Part shown: one piece after another, positions 5,579 to 12,712 of the stretch
Numbering within the stretch: position 1 is the first letter of the stretch
Layout: each line of letters starts with the position of its first letter
NCBI GenBank assembly: GCA_017411945.1
Contig: JAFQPD010000094.1
Location: 1 to 25,264 of the forward strand
DNA from: Mailhella sp.
Lineage (GTDB): Bacteria > Desulfobacterota > Desulfovibrionia > Desulfovibrionales > Desulfovibrionaceae
Reading direction: 5' to 3'
Length of the DNA: 25,264 bases
The notes under the pieces: model-generated
Databases searched by the model: none
Seen by the model: only the letters and a program-made list of their open reading frames with translations
What the model was told of the DNA's origin: nothing
Made by a program: the position numbers and the translations under genes

Positions 5579-7340
5579 AAACTCCACGGGCGATGACGCG
5601 GCGGCGGACGGGCTTGGCATCTTCATCTTCCTTTTCCTGCCTGTTACGCTTGAGCACGGGAACAGGCAGAGTGTTGTACATGTTCCAGAAGGGAGGGAAC
5701 ATGGAGGTCATAACGCCGGGATTGGAAAGGTGCAGGTTCGGGCGCAGGAAGGCGCAGAGGGCATAGGCCATGGCCCACTGAGCGGAAGGAGCTACCCAGG
5801 TACCGGGGATGACATTCTCGGAGGAAGAGAGCTTGCCGTCCTTTTCTTCCACGCCGCAGCGCACGAGGAAAGCGGTCACGAGGTGACGCTCTTCTTCGGC
5901 AAGGGCGGGCAGAGAAACGGAAGCTCCTTCATGCACGGCGGCGGCCATGATGACGCAGGCCAGAGGCAGGAGTTCAGGGCAGAAGGCCACTACTTCGGCC
6001 ATGACTTCGGAAGCGGGGATGGAAGTCTCGCGTTCCTTGCCGGAGCAGACGGTCTCGGAAGAGCCGTACTTCACGTTGAGGCCGGCGCCGCGGAGCATCT
6101 TCTCCACGAGAGCATGAGCCTTGCTGTGGCCCCACACGCCTTCGAGAACGGCCTTGCCGCCGTTGAAGCCGGGGAACATGAGGACAGTGGCGGCCACGGA
6201 AGCATCCATGGGCACCACGGGTTCGGCAGGCACGGAGAACTCGCCGCGCTCAACGAACACTTCGCGGCCGTTGCGGCTCACGCTGGCACCGCAGGCGGAA
6301 AGGACGCCGAGCACCTGACCGAGCAGGCGGGGTTCCTTTTCAGGAAGGGTGATGCGGCAGGGAGTTTCCCAGAAGGGAGAAGCCAGAACGAGAGCGGCCA
6401 TGAAATCTTCGGGCAGGTCGTCGGCAAGTTCGAGCTGACAGGGGAGCATGCCGGAACATTCGAGACGGATGGGAAGGCCGTCCTGAGAGGGGATGACGTT
6501 GGTCAGGCGCACGCCCATCTGCGGCAGGAAGCGGCGCAGAGAGGAGAGATCGAGGAAACGCAGGGAGCTGTCACCGGTGAGCTTGAGTCGGGAAGGCATG
6601 CCCACGCACATGGCGATGACGAGCCAGAGGTTGAAGGCGTCGTCGCCTACATGGATGACCTTGTCGAGGCCGCGCTGGAGGCCCTTGCCGCCTCGGCTCT
6701 GCACATCGCCATTCTCTTCCCACCAGAGCTGACCGCCGATCTGGTTCAGAGCCTTCACGCCGCCGATGACGGCATCGGTGAGAGGCATGCGGACGACCTT
6801 GGTCTCCTGACCGGCGGCAACGGCAGCGGCCAGCCAGAGGCGGGCGGCAACAGTATCGGAAGGAGCAGGGATGCGGATATCGACGGCCGCAGTGTTAGGA
6901 GCGAGGTTGAAGTAGCCCTGCTCCTCTTCCTGGCGGGTGAGAGGCTCGATGGTCTGGAGAAGGACAAAAAGATCGCGGGAAAGGCGGTTGTCGCGAGCCA
7001 TGCGGGCGGCCTTGCTTTCCCAGGCAGTACGAATGGTCTTTTCGGTCTCAGGAGCGAGGCGGCCATGCTGGCGCATCTTGGCCAGAAGCTGGGCGCGGCG
7101 GATCACGAGGTGCAGGATGTCATTATCGAGATCCAGAAGCTCGCCTATGCCGCGGGGTCGCTTGTCGCCGTGAGGACGGAAGCCGTCCTTCTTGAAATCC
7201 CTGCGCTCACCGTCGCGGTCGAAGCGACGGGGCTTGAAGTTGTCCGAACGTTCGTAGCGGCGTTCGCCGCGTTCGCCATCGTTCTTGCGGAAAGAACGCT
7301 TCTCGGCGAAATCCTTTCTGTCCTCGCCCCTATTATCCAT
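5535..7340 (-). CDS. EPSP-synthase-like (EPT-fold) protein with chorismate-mutase-like segment and charged N-terminal tail; probably not a working AroA
   Basis: A 601-residue protein. Residues 1-64 are disordered and highly charged (39 of 64 residues are R, K, D or E, with repeated RRFDRDGERRDF-like units). Residues about 65-135 (GELLDLDNDILHLVIRRAQLLAK...) look like the first helices of an AroQ-type chorismate mutase. Residues about 150-570 follow the EPSP-synthase pattern: IPAPSDTVAARLWLAAA for the usual PGSKSxSNR loop, GDDAFNLWLV for GNAGTAxRxL, and EDFMAALVLASP for SSQxxSALLLA. Catalytic residues seem lost: Lys22 becomes Asp162, and the R124, K340 and K411 equivalents are not seen; R27 is kept (Arg167). 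The ATG at 7340 with AGG upstream is chosen over a TTG at 7397. It is the first gene of the leftward operon ending in hldD. Function is unknown; a structural or regulatory role is inference. Confidence 0.75.
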   Translation of the reverse strand: MDNRGEDRKDFAEKRSFRKNDGERGERRYERSDNFKPRRFDRDGERRDFKKDGFRPHGDKRPRGIGELLDLDNDILHLVIRRAQLLAKMRQHGRLAPETEKTIRTAWESKAARMARDNRLSRDLFVLLQTIEPLTRQEEEQGYFNLAPNTAAVDIRIPAPSDTVAARLWLAAAVAAGQETKVVRMPLTDAVIGGVKALNQIGGQLWWEENGDVQSRGGKGLQRGLDKVIHVGDDAFNLWLVIAMCVGMPSRLKLTGDSSLRFLDLSSLRRFLPQMGVRLTNVIPSQDGLPIRLECSGMLPCQLELADDLPEDFMAALVLASPFWETPCRITLPEKEPRLLGQVLGVLSACGASVSRNGREVFVERGEFSVPAEPVVPMDASVAATVLMFPGFNGGKAVLEGVWGHSKAHALVEKMLRGAGLNVKYGSSETVCSGKERETSIPASEVMAEVVAFCPELLPLACVIMAAAVHEGASVSLPALAEEERHLVTAFLVRCGVEEKDGKLSSSENVIPGTWVAPSAQWAMAYALCAFLRPNLHLSNPGVMTSMFPPFWNMYNTLPVPVLKRNRQEKEDEDAKPVRRRVIARGVYGELPPEPAAGEDF

Positions 7341-7647
7341 ATCAAAACCTGCTTTGCTATGTGCGCGGCGCCTCGGCTGGCGCGCGTCGTTTTTCAATGG
7401 GGACTAAAGCTGAGCCGATGCCCCAGAAATGCCTGCTTCATCCGGAGGCATGCCGCCGGAAAAAAGGTCAAAAGGCATGATATCCGCAATGTCTTTTTCC
7501 GGCAAGTGCCAAAATGCGGCCCTTCCTGCCGGCAAAAACGGAAAAACAGCCTTTCCCGAACTATTCAGGACCGCTTCAGGGCTTCACTCATCGCCGCTCT
7601 GCGGTTATACTGCCATGCATCCGGCAAAAGCCCCAAAAGGAGACATC
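7341..7647. other. Divergent intergenic region with several inverted repeats
   Basis: No gene is seen in these 307 bases between the EPSP-like gene (-) and the methyltransferase gene (+). It contains a GC-rich hairpin at 7364-7388 (CGCGgCGCC/GGCGCGCG), a 20-bp near-perfect palindrome at 7441-7460 (TCCGGAGGCATGCCGCCGGA), and inverted arms GCCGGAAAAA (7455-7464) and TTTTTCCGGC (7494-7503). A plausible rightward promoter is listed separately. The symmetric sites could be operators or RNA hairpins of the leftward leader. Confidence 0.5.
7583..7611 (+). promoter_or_regulatory. Putative sigma-70 promoter of the methyltransferase gene
   Basis: TTCACT (7583-7588) and TATACT (7606-7611) are separated by 17 bases. 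The -10 matches TATAAT at five of six positions and the -35 matches at four. The start codon is about 30 bases downstream of the expected transcription start. Confidence 0.5.
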
Positions 7648-8304
7648 ATGGAAGCCTATACTCCCTTCGACCGCATATTCCAGTCCTGTGGAAACATATG
7701 GCATTTCCGCCGCGCCGATATGGACAAGCTGTGGGAAGGCATGGCGGAGCAGGAAGGCAAGGAAGACCGCCTGCCCTACTGGAACGAGATATGGCCCTCT
7801 TCCCTCGCCCTTGCCGGCTGGCTTGCCGAGATGCAGGATGACATACAGGGCAAGAACTGCCTCGACATAGGCTGCGGCATAGGCTTCACCGCCATCCTGG
7901 GCCGCTGGCTTGGCGCTGAAGTCACCGCCATGGACTACGAAGCACAGGCCATCGAATACGCGAAGATCAACGAATTCCTGAACGGCGTGCCGGGCGTGAA
8001 CTGGCAGGTGGAAGACTGGCGCGAACCCAAGCTCCCCGCCGGAAGCTTCGACTATATCTGGGCCGGCGACATCATGTACGAAAAGGACTTCGCTGACCCT
8101 ATCGCAAAATATATCAGTACCATGCTGAAAAGCGGCGGCAAAGCGTGGATAGCAGAGCCCCGCCGCGAGATATTCCATCACCTGCTCGACATCCTGCACG
8201 AGCACCATCTCACGCACAGGCTCATCTGCTACCTCCCCATCTCTCCGCTCACCGAGCAGGAGATGCCTGTCACTGTGAACATCTGGCAGATTTCCAAACC
8301 GTAG
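7648..8304 (+). CDS. Class I SAM-dependent methyltransferase (Methyltransf_16/PrmA-like)
   Basis: A 218-residue protein with the SAM-binding motif I CLDIGCGIGF at residues 71-80, an acidic residue after strand 2 (TAMDYEAQAIEYAKINEF) and a motif IV-like FDYIWAGDIMYE. The upstream PYWNEIWPSSLALAGWL stretch (43-59) is typical of the METTL/Methyltransf_16 group, which contains protein lysine methyltransferases. The substrate cannot be deduced. The ATG at 7648 has AAAAGGAG 7 bases upstream; the frame is open further upstream without support. It is a single-gene unit closed by a bidirectional terminator. Confidence 0.85.
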   Translation: MEAYTPFDRIFQSCGNIWHFRRADMDKLWEGMAEQEGKEDRLPYWNEIWPSSLALAGWLAEMQDDIQGKNCLDIGCGIGFTAILGRWLGAEVTAMDYEAQAIEYAKINEFLNGVPGVNWQVEDWREPKLPAGSFDYIWAGDIMYEKDFADPIAKYISTMLKSGGKAWIAEPRREIFHHLLDILHEHHLTHRLICYLPISPLTEQEMPVTVNIWQISKP

Positions 8305-8322
8305 CCATCACTCTCTTCCACG

Positions 8323-8354
8323 AAAAAAGGGGCCTTTCCGGGCCCCTTTCTTTT
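8323..8354. terminator. Bidirectional rho-independent terminator between methyltransferase gene and queA
   Basis: AAAGGGGCC and GGCCCCTTT pair around TTTCCG, with A-rich sequence on the left and CTTTT on the right, so the hairpin can end transcripts from both strands. It overlaps the queA stop codon by two bases. Confidence 0.85.
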
Positions 8355-9453
8355 ATCTTACGAACATGGCGTCGCCGTAGGAGAAGAACCTGTACTCCTC
8401 CTTCACGGCCTCGGCGTAGGCGTTGAGTATGCGTTCACGGCCGCACAGGGCCGCCACGAGCATGATGAGCGAAGACTGCGGCAGATGGAAATTGGTGATG
8501 AGGTGGTCCACCACGCTGAAGCGATAGCCGGGATAGATGAAGATATTCGTCCAGCCGTGCCAGCCGCCTTCGGGTATCTCTCCGCCGTTCTGCAGGGCAC
8601 AGCCCTCCATGGTGCGGCAGGAGGTGGTGCCCACGGCGATGACAGGGCGTCCTTCAGCCTTGGCCCTGCGGACGGCGGCGGCCGTTTCCGGCGATATCTC
8701 CACATATTCGCTGTGCATGGGATGCTCGCGGATATCTTCTTCACGAACAGGGCTGAAGGTGCCGTAGCCCACATGGAGCGTGACTTCAGCCCACTCCACG
8801 CCCATTTCCTTCAGTCGGGAACGCATTTCCTCCGTGAAATGAAGGCCGGCAGTAGGAGCGGCGACAGAGCCGGACTTCTCCGGGCTGGCGTACATGGTCT
8901 GGTAGCGGGAAACGTCGTCCTTCTCCTGATCGCGCTTGATATAGGGCGGAAGGGGCAGGCGGCCTATCTCCGTCATGCGCTCCACAAGGTCGCCCTTCCA
9001 GAACAGCTCGACTTCGTGCTGGCCGAATTCCTTCTTCACCAGAACTTCTGCTGCTATGCCGTCGCCGAAGGTGAGGCGGTCTCCCACACGGATGCTCCTT
9101 CCGGGGCGCAGAAGGCATTCACAGCGGGAATGGGCCCATTCGCCATCCATGATGGCACAGGATTTGAGCAGGGGAGGAGGCGTGAGCACGAGGAGCTCGC
9201 ACTTGCCGCCAGAGGGCTTCTGGCCGAAAAGGCGGGCGGGAACAACGCGGGAGTTGTTCACGACAAGAAGGGCATCCTTGGGAAGGAAGTCAGGAAGATG
9301 GGCGAAATCCGTATGGACATTGCGGCCGGATCCCCTTTCCAGGACAAAAAGGCGGGAAGAGCCCCGCACTTCCGGAGGATACTGGGCTATGCGTTCTTCG
9401 GGGAGCTCGTAATCGTAGCTTGCAAGGAGGAAATCGGATTCAGACTGGCTCAT
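8353..9453 (-). CDS. queA: S-adenosylmethionine:tRNA ribosyltransferase-isomerase QueA
   Basis: A 366-residue protein of normal family length. QueA transfers the ribosyl part of SAM to preQ1 in tRNA to form epoxyqueuosine in queuosine biosynthesis. Diagnostic segments are YELPEERIAQYPP (residues 15-27), SRLFVL, VVNNSRVVPARLFG, SVAAPTAGLHFTEEM near the middle, VGYGTFSPV, VGTTSCRTME, and the C-terminal LITNFHLPQSSLIMLVAA. A AAGGGA ribosome-binding site lies upstream of the ATG. It is downstream of the M23 peptidase gene on the same strand with 73 bases between, which contain no obvious terminator, so read-through is possible. Confidence 0.96.
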   Translation of the reverse strand: MSQSESDFLLASYDYELPEERIAQYPPEVRGSSRLFVLERGSGRNVHTDFAHLPDFLPKDALLVVNNSRVVPARLFGQKPSGGKCELLVLTPPPLLKSCAIMDGEWAHSRCECLLRPGRSIRVGDRLTFGDGIAAEVLVKKEFGQHEVELFWKGDLVERMTEIGRLPLPPYIKRDQEKDDVSRYQTMYASPEKSGSVAAPTAGLHFTEEMRSRLKEMGVEWAEVTLHVGYGTFSPVREEDIREHPMHSEYVEISPETAAAVRRAKAEGRPVIAVGTTSCRTMEGCALQNGGEIPEGGWHGWTNIFIYPGYRFSVVDHLITNFHLPQSSLIMLVAALCGRERILNAYAEAVKEEYRFFSYGDAMFVR

Positions 9454-9526
9454 GGTTTTCCCTTAAAAATTTCTCGTCCCTGTGTGTGCTTTATCCCCGA
9501 AAAAATCAAGCTTGGCCCCTGCCGCC

Positions 9527-11020
9527 TCACCGAGAAGCCAGTATGACTTCCCCATCGAGCATGAGGCGCGCCCTTTCCACCTGATTGCGGAAAGTATCCT
9601 TCTGCTCTTCAGGGATGGCGGCCGCACGGTTGCCCGTCAGCTTGAGCGGGTCGATGAACTTTCCGTTCTTCTTCACGCGGAAGTCGAGATGCGGCCCTGT
9701 GGAAATGCCTGTGGAGCCTACATAAGCTATGACCTGCCCCTGTTCTACCTTATCTCCCTTCTTCAGATTCTTCGCATAGCGGGAAAGATGGGCATAATGC
9801 GTTTCTACTCCGCCGCTGTGCCGTATGGCCACGCTTTTTCCATAGCCGCTCTTCCAGCCCACGAAGGTGACCGCTCCGTCGCCCAGGGCCTTGACCAGCG
9901 TCCCGCGGGGAGCAACATAATCTATCCCCTGATGAGGGCGCACCCGCCCAAGAACCGGGTGACGCCGCTTCATGGTATAGCTGGAGCTTATCCTTGTGAA
10001 ATTAAGAGGAGCCTTGAGGAACTGCGTCTCAAGGGAAGAGCCGTCTTCCGCATAGTAGCGGGCCACGCCGTTCTCATCCCGGAAGCGGAAAGCCTCATAG
10101 ACCATGCCGTCGTTGACGAGGCGGGCGGCAACGATGTCGCCATAGGCGCGGAAATCCCCTTCAAGGTACTTCTTTTCCACTATCACCTCAAAAGTGTCGC
10201 CAGCCCTCACGGCATCAAGGAAGTTCACCTGATGGCTGAACACGTCGGCCAGCTGCATGGCAAGGGAAGAAGCCTCCCCAGCTTCCGTCATGGCATCGAA
10301 AAGCGAGCTTTTCACCTCACCTGCCACACGGACCAGCCGCGTATCGTAATGATACACGTTCACCGAAGCCGAGAAGCCCTGCCCTTCACGGCAGAGCACC
10401 AGGCGGCTCTCGTCGTCTATGTCGTACATGATGCGGGATACCGCTCCCACCTTCATGTCCCTTTCTACGGAATAGGTCCTGCCTATGCGCAGGCGGCTCA
10501 CCTTGAAGACGGAAGACACTGCCCTTATGGCATCTTTCAGCTCGCCCTTATCCAGCCAGGGACGCAGAAGAGATCCCATGCTGTCCCCAGCTTTGACCTT
10601 GGTCCTCAAAATCTGCGTGCCGCAGCCGGAATCCTGCATCGTGTAGCGGGTATCCTCATCCCACGGGACAGGGTCGGTATAGCAGGGGATGCACACATCG
10701 CCCCTTGAAGCCATGAAGGACTCAAGGGAATCGTCGAAGCATCGGGCATCCTCGTTCTTCCACATATCCTTCACCCAGCCCATGTCCACGCCAAGAGAGG
10801 CCCGAAACACTTCCGAAGAAGACATATCAGACGACAGCATCTTCTCTATAGCGTGTGGGGAGGGAGGAGTGGAAAACATGGAGCAATCCGCAGAAGCCCC
10901 CTCTTCGCGCTGCGAGAAAAAATTCCAGACCAGACCGAGAGAAAGAGCAAGCAGAATGCCAGCAAGGCTCATACTGCTCCGGGAAAGAAAGTGCCTTGTC
11001 ATGCCGTATATATTCTTCAT
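9527..11020 (-). CDS. M23 family murein endopeptidase (MepM/YebA-like), membrane anchored
   Basis: A 497-residue protein from the ATG at 11020. It starts with a signal anchor (MSLAGILLALSLGLVWNFF, about residues 17-35), so the rest faces the periplasm. Residues about 135-180 (KVKAGDSMGSLLRPW) resemble the OapA/LysM-like domain of MepM, and the C-terminus is a LytM/M23 zinc metallopeptidase with HQGID (His363, Asp367), HYAH (His408, His411) and GPHLDFRV (His444). Such enzymes cut peptidoglycan cross-links during growth. The start is uncertain: an ATG at 11077 lies inside the -10/start area of the predicted promoter, the ATG at 11020 gives a normal basic N-terminus but has a weak ribosome-binding site, and the ATG at 10972 has GGAG 4 bases upstream but leaves no basic region before the membrane segment. 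Confidence 0.88.
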   Translation of the reverse strand: MKNIYGMTRHFLSRSSMSLAGILLALSLGLVWNFFSQREEGASADCSMFSTPPSPHAIEKMLSSDMSSSEVFRASLGVDMGWVKDMWKNEDARCFDDSLESFMASRGDVCIPCYTDPVPWDEDTRYTMQDSGCGTQILRTKVKAGDSMGSLLRPWLDKGELKDAIRAVSSVFKVSRLRIGRTYSVERDMKVGAVSRIMYDIDDESRLVLCREGQGFSASVNVYHYDTRLVRVAGEVKSSLFDAMTEAGEASSLAMQLADVFSHQVNFLDAVRAGDTFEVIVEKKYLEGDFRAYGDIVAARLVNDGMVYEAFRFRDENGVARYYAEDGSSLETQFLKAPLNFTRISSSYTMKRRHPVLGRVRPHQGIDYVAPRGTLVKALGDGAVTFVGWKSGYGKSVAIRHSGGVETHYAHLSRYAKNLKKGDKVEQGQVIAYVGSTGISTGPHLDFRVKKNGKFIDPLKLTGNRAAAIPEEQKDTFRNQVERARLMLDGEVILASR

Positions 11021-11065
11021 GGAAAGTCTAAAAGGAAAAGGTGAAAAATACTTTTTGCCCGCATG

Positions 11066-11096
11066 GTTATACCACATAAAACACTTGTTTGTACAA
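11066..11096 (-). promoter_or_regulatory. Possible promoter of the M23 peptidase gene
   Basis: On the minus strand TATAAC (11066-11071) is a good -10 hexamer. An upstream TTGTAC (11091-11096) could serve as -35 but the spacing of 19 is long. It overlaps a short inverted repeat CTTGT/ACAAG (11084-11097). If used, it puts the start of transcription downstream of the ATG at 11077, which supports a later translation start. Confidence 0.35.
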
Positions 11097-11265
11097 GCGT
11101 TTTCTGGTAAAAATTTTTATGCCCGGCAGTGTGCTCCGAATATGGATAAAAATTTTTAGGTTTTTATTTTTACAATTGATATCATATAGTTATATAAAAA
11201 CACCTGAAAATTGCCCCTCATTCGCCTCTGCTCTATTTTTTGAATGCGGAATATGAGGAAAACCA
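11078..11265. other. Candidate origin-associated AT-rich region upstream of dnaA
   Basis: This spacer between the divergent M23 gene and dnaA contains one near-consensus DnaA box, TTATCCATA on the minus strand (11141-11149; consensus TTATCCACA), next to a very AT-rich stretch (11147-11200) that could unwind. Only one such box is convincing, so this is a weak origin candidate on its own. The stretch also holds the presumed dnaA promoter. Confidence 0.35.
11169..11198 (+). promoter_or_regulatory. Putative dnaA promoter
   Basis: TTTACA (11169-11174) is followed by an A/T run with possible -10 hexamers TATATA (11191-11196, spacing 16) or TATAAA (11193-11198, spacing 18). This leaves a leader of about 60 bases before the GTG start at 11266. 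AT-rich sequence makes the choice uncertain. Confidence 0.4.
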
Positions 11266-12588
11266 GTGGAACGAAGAACGGACACCTTCAACGCAGCCCC
11301 CAGAGGAAAGCTCGATCTCTCCTCTGATTCCGAACGCCTGAAGAACATGTTCCGCTCCAATCTCTCAAAAGAGGCGGATCTCTCCTGGCTCTCTCCCCTC
11401 TCTTTCTCCCAGGGGACTGCCGGCTCTCTCGCCGTCCATCTCCCGCACGAGCTTTTCTTCCGCTGGTTCTCTGACACCGGGCGCGCCCTCCTTGAAAAAG
11501 CTGTTCGGGAAACGCTCGGCCCTCTCAAAATAAGCTATGAGTGGCCCGGGCGTCCCATGTCCGCGTTCCCTCTGCCGTCGCCCCTGCATCCTTCCCCGTC
11601 CGCAGCGTCCTCTTTCGACGACTTCATATCCGGAGGAAAAAACCGGGAAGCCCTGCACCTCTTCCGGCGCAGCCTCCATGCCCAGCCCGGCCCCCTATTC
11701 CTCCACGGCCCCTCCGGCACCGGGAAGACACATCTCCTTCAGGCTGCCTACGACTGCCTGGAAGCAAGGTTTCCGGGAAAAAATATTTTCCTCTCGTGCA
11801 GGGAGCTCATTTCCTTTTTCCGTCGTTCGCCAGAGCAGGCCCGCAATGCCCTGCTCTCCTGTTCTTCCGTCATTGTCGATGACATACAGGAGCTTGAAAA
11901 CGACGCCTGTATGCAGAAGGAACTGGCCTCCCTGATAGACAGCATGGATGCCTTCTTCATTGCCTCCTGCCAGACAGACGGGAACGGGGAGCATGGGCAG
12001 AAACTTCTCCCCCTGCTCTACGACAGACTCTGTTCCCGTCTCTCTCTGGGCTTGGAAGAGCCCGACCTCGACGTAAGGCTGCGCTTCACTCAGGCATGGA
12101 TGGAGAAGATGGGGCTGCCGGACAGCCGTGCCACAGCCCTTTTCCTCGCCAGGCACTGCCTGCGACTGCGCCATATACGCGGCGTGCTCGAACAGGTGCT
12201 GCTGCGTTATGAACAAAACGATGTTCTTCCTTCCGAAGCCGAGCTTTCCGCACTTCTCAGCAGGGCAGGCGCGCCACAGCCCGTGGACTGCGATTCCATT
12301 CTTTCCGCAGTAGCTTCCAGGTATGGATGCACAACTTCAGAACTATGTGAAAACACTAAGGATAGCAGGCTCACCCTCCCCCGGCAGACAGCCATGTATC
12401 TCTGCCGGGAACTCCTTGGAGAATCCTACCCTTCCATAGGTCACCTTTTCGGAGGCAAAGACCACAGCACTGTGATGTATGCAGTTAGAAAAATTGAGAA
12501 ATTGAAAGTTACGAACAAAGATATGAACATTCAGCTCACAGAATTGACAAAACTGTGCAGAAATGCTCTCCCAAGAAGGGATACTTGA
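11266..12588 (+). CDS. dnaA: Chromosomal replication initiator DnaA (divergent AAA+ motifs)
   Basis: A 440-residue protein. Residues about 24-95 are a DnaA domain I-like region, followed by a short linker. The AAA+ domain has Walker A GPSGTGKT (148-155) and Walker B VIVDDIQ (203-208 region, Asp205/Asp206). The C-terminal helix-turn-helix includes the box-recognition signature GGKDHSTVMYAVRKIE (396-411). DnaA binds origin boxes and melts the origin. The start is GTG with AGGA 6 bases upstream. Walker A differs from the common GxxGLGKTHL form, and the sensor and box VII region (ASCQTDGNGEHGQKLLPLLYDRL) is unlike the usual SDRPP...LEDRLRSRF. Position in front of dnaN, gyrB and gyrA supports DnaA rather than an Hda-type regulator. 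A second dnaA-like gene elsewhere is possible. Confidence 0.9.
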   Translation: MERRTDTFNAAPRGKLDLSSDSERLKNMFRSNLSKEADLSWLSPLSFSQGTAGSLAVHLPHELFFRWFSDTGRALLEKAVRETLGPLKISYEWPGRPMSAFPLPSPLHPSPSAASSFDDFISGGKNREALHLFRRSLHAQPGPLFLHGPSGTGKTHLLQAAYDCLEARFPGKNIFLSCRELISFFRRSPEQARNALLSCSSVIVDDIQELENDACMQKELASLIDSMDAFFIASCQTDGNGEHGQKLLPLLYDRLCSRLSLGLEEPDLDVRLRFTQAWMEKMGLPDSRATALFLARHCLRLRHIRGVLEQVLLRYEQNDVLPSEAELSALLSRAGAPQPVDCDSILSAVASRYGCTTSELCENTKDSRLTLPRQTAMYLCRELLGESYPSIGHLFGGKDHSTVMYAVRKIEKLKVTNKDMNIQLTELTKLCRNALPRRDT

Positions 12589-12626
12589 AGGCACTGTTCC
12601 TCACAAGAAGGAAAGTCACTAGTTTA

Positions 12627-12673
12627 GTTCCTAATTTTTCATTTTATAACAGTATGTTATCAAACTTAGGAAC
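12627..12673. repeat. Nested inverted repeat in the dnaA-dnaN spacer
   Basis: Outer arms GTTCCTAA (12627-12634) and TTAGGAAC (12666-12673) are perfect complements and enclose a second inverted repeat ATAAC/GTTAT (12646-12660). The surroundings are AT-rich and no T-run follows, so a classical terminator is unlikely. It may be an RNA hairpin controlling dnaN, or a protein-binding or unwinding site linked to the origin. Confidence 0.5.
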
Positions 12674-12712
12674 AAAATCCCGCCACCAACCTCCTACTAT
12701 AAGGAAAACATT

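Noticed and set aside
5466..7841. 791-residue plus-strand ORF opposite the EPSP-like gene
   Set aside because: It overlaps real genes on the other strand, has a His/Gly/Ala-rich translation, and no ribosome-binding site or family motif.
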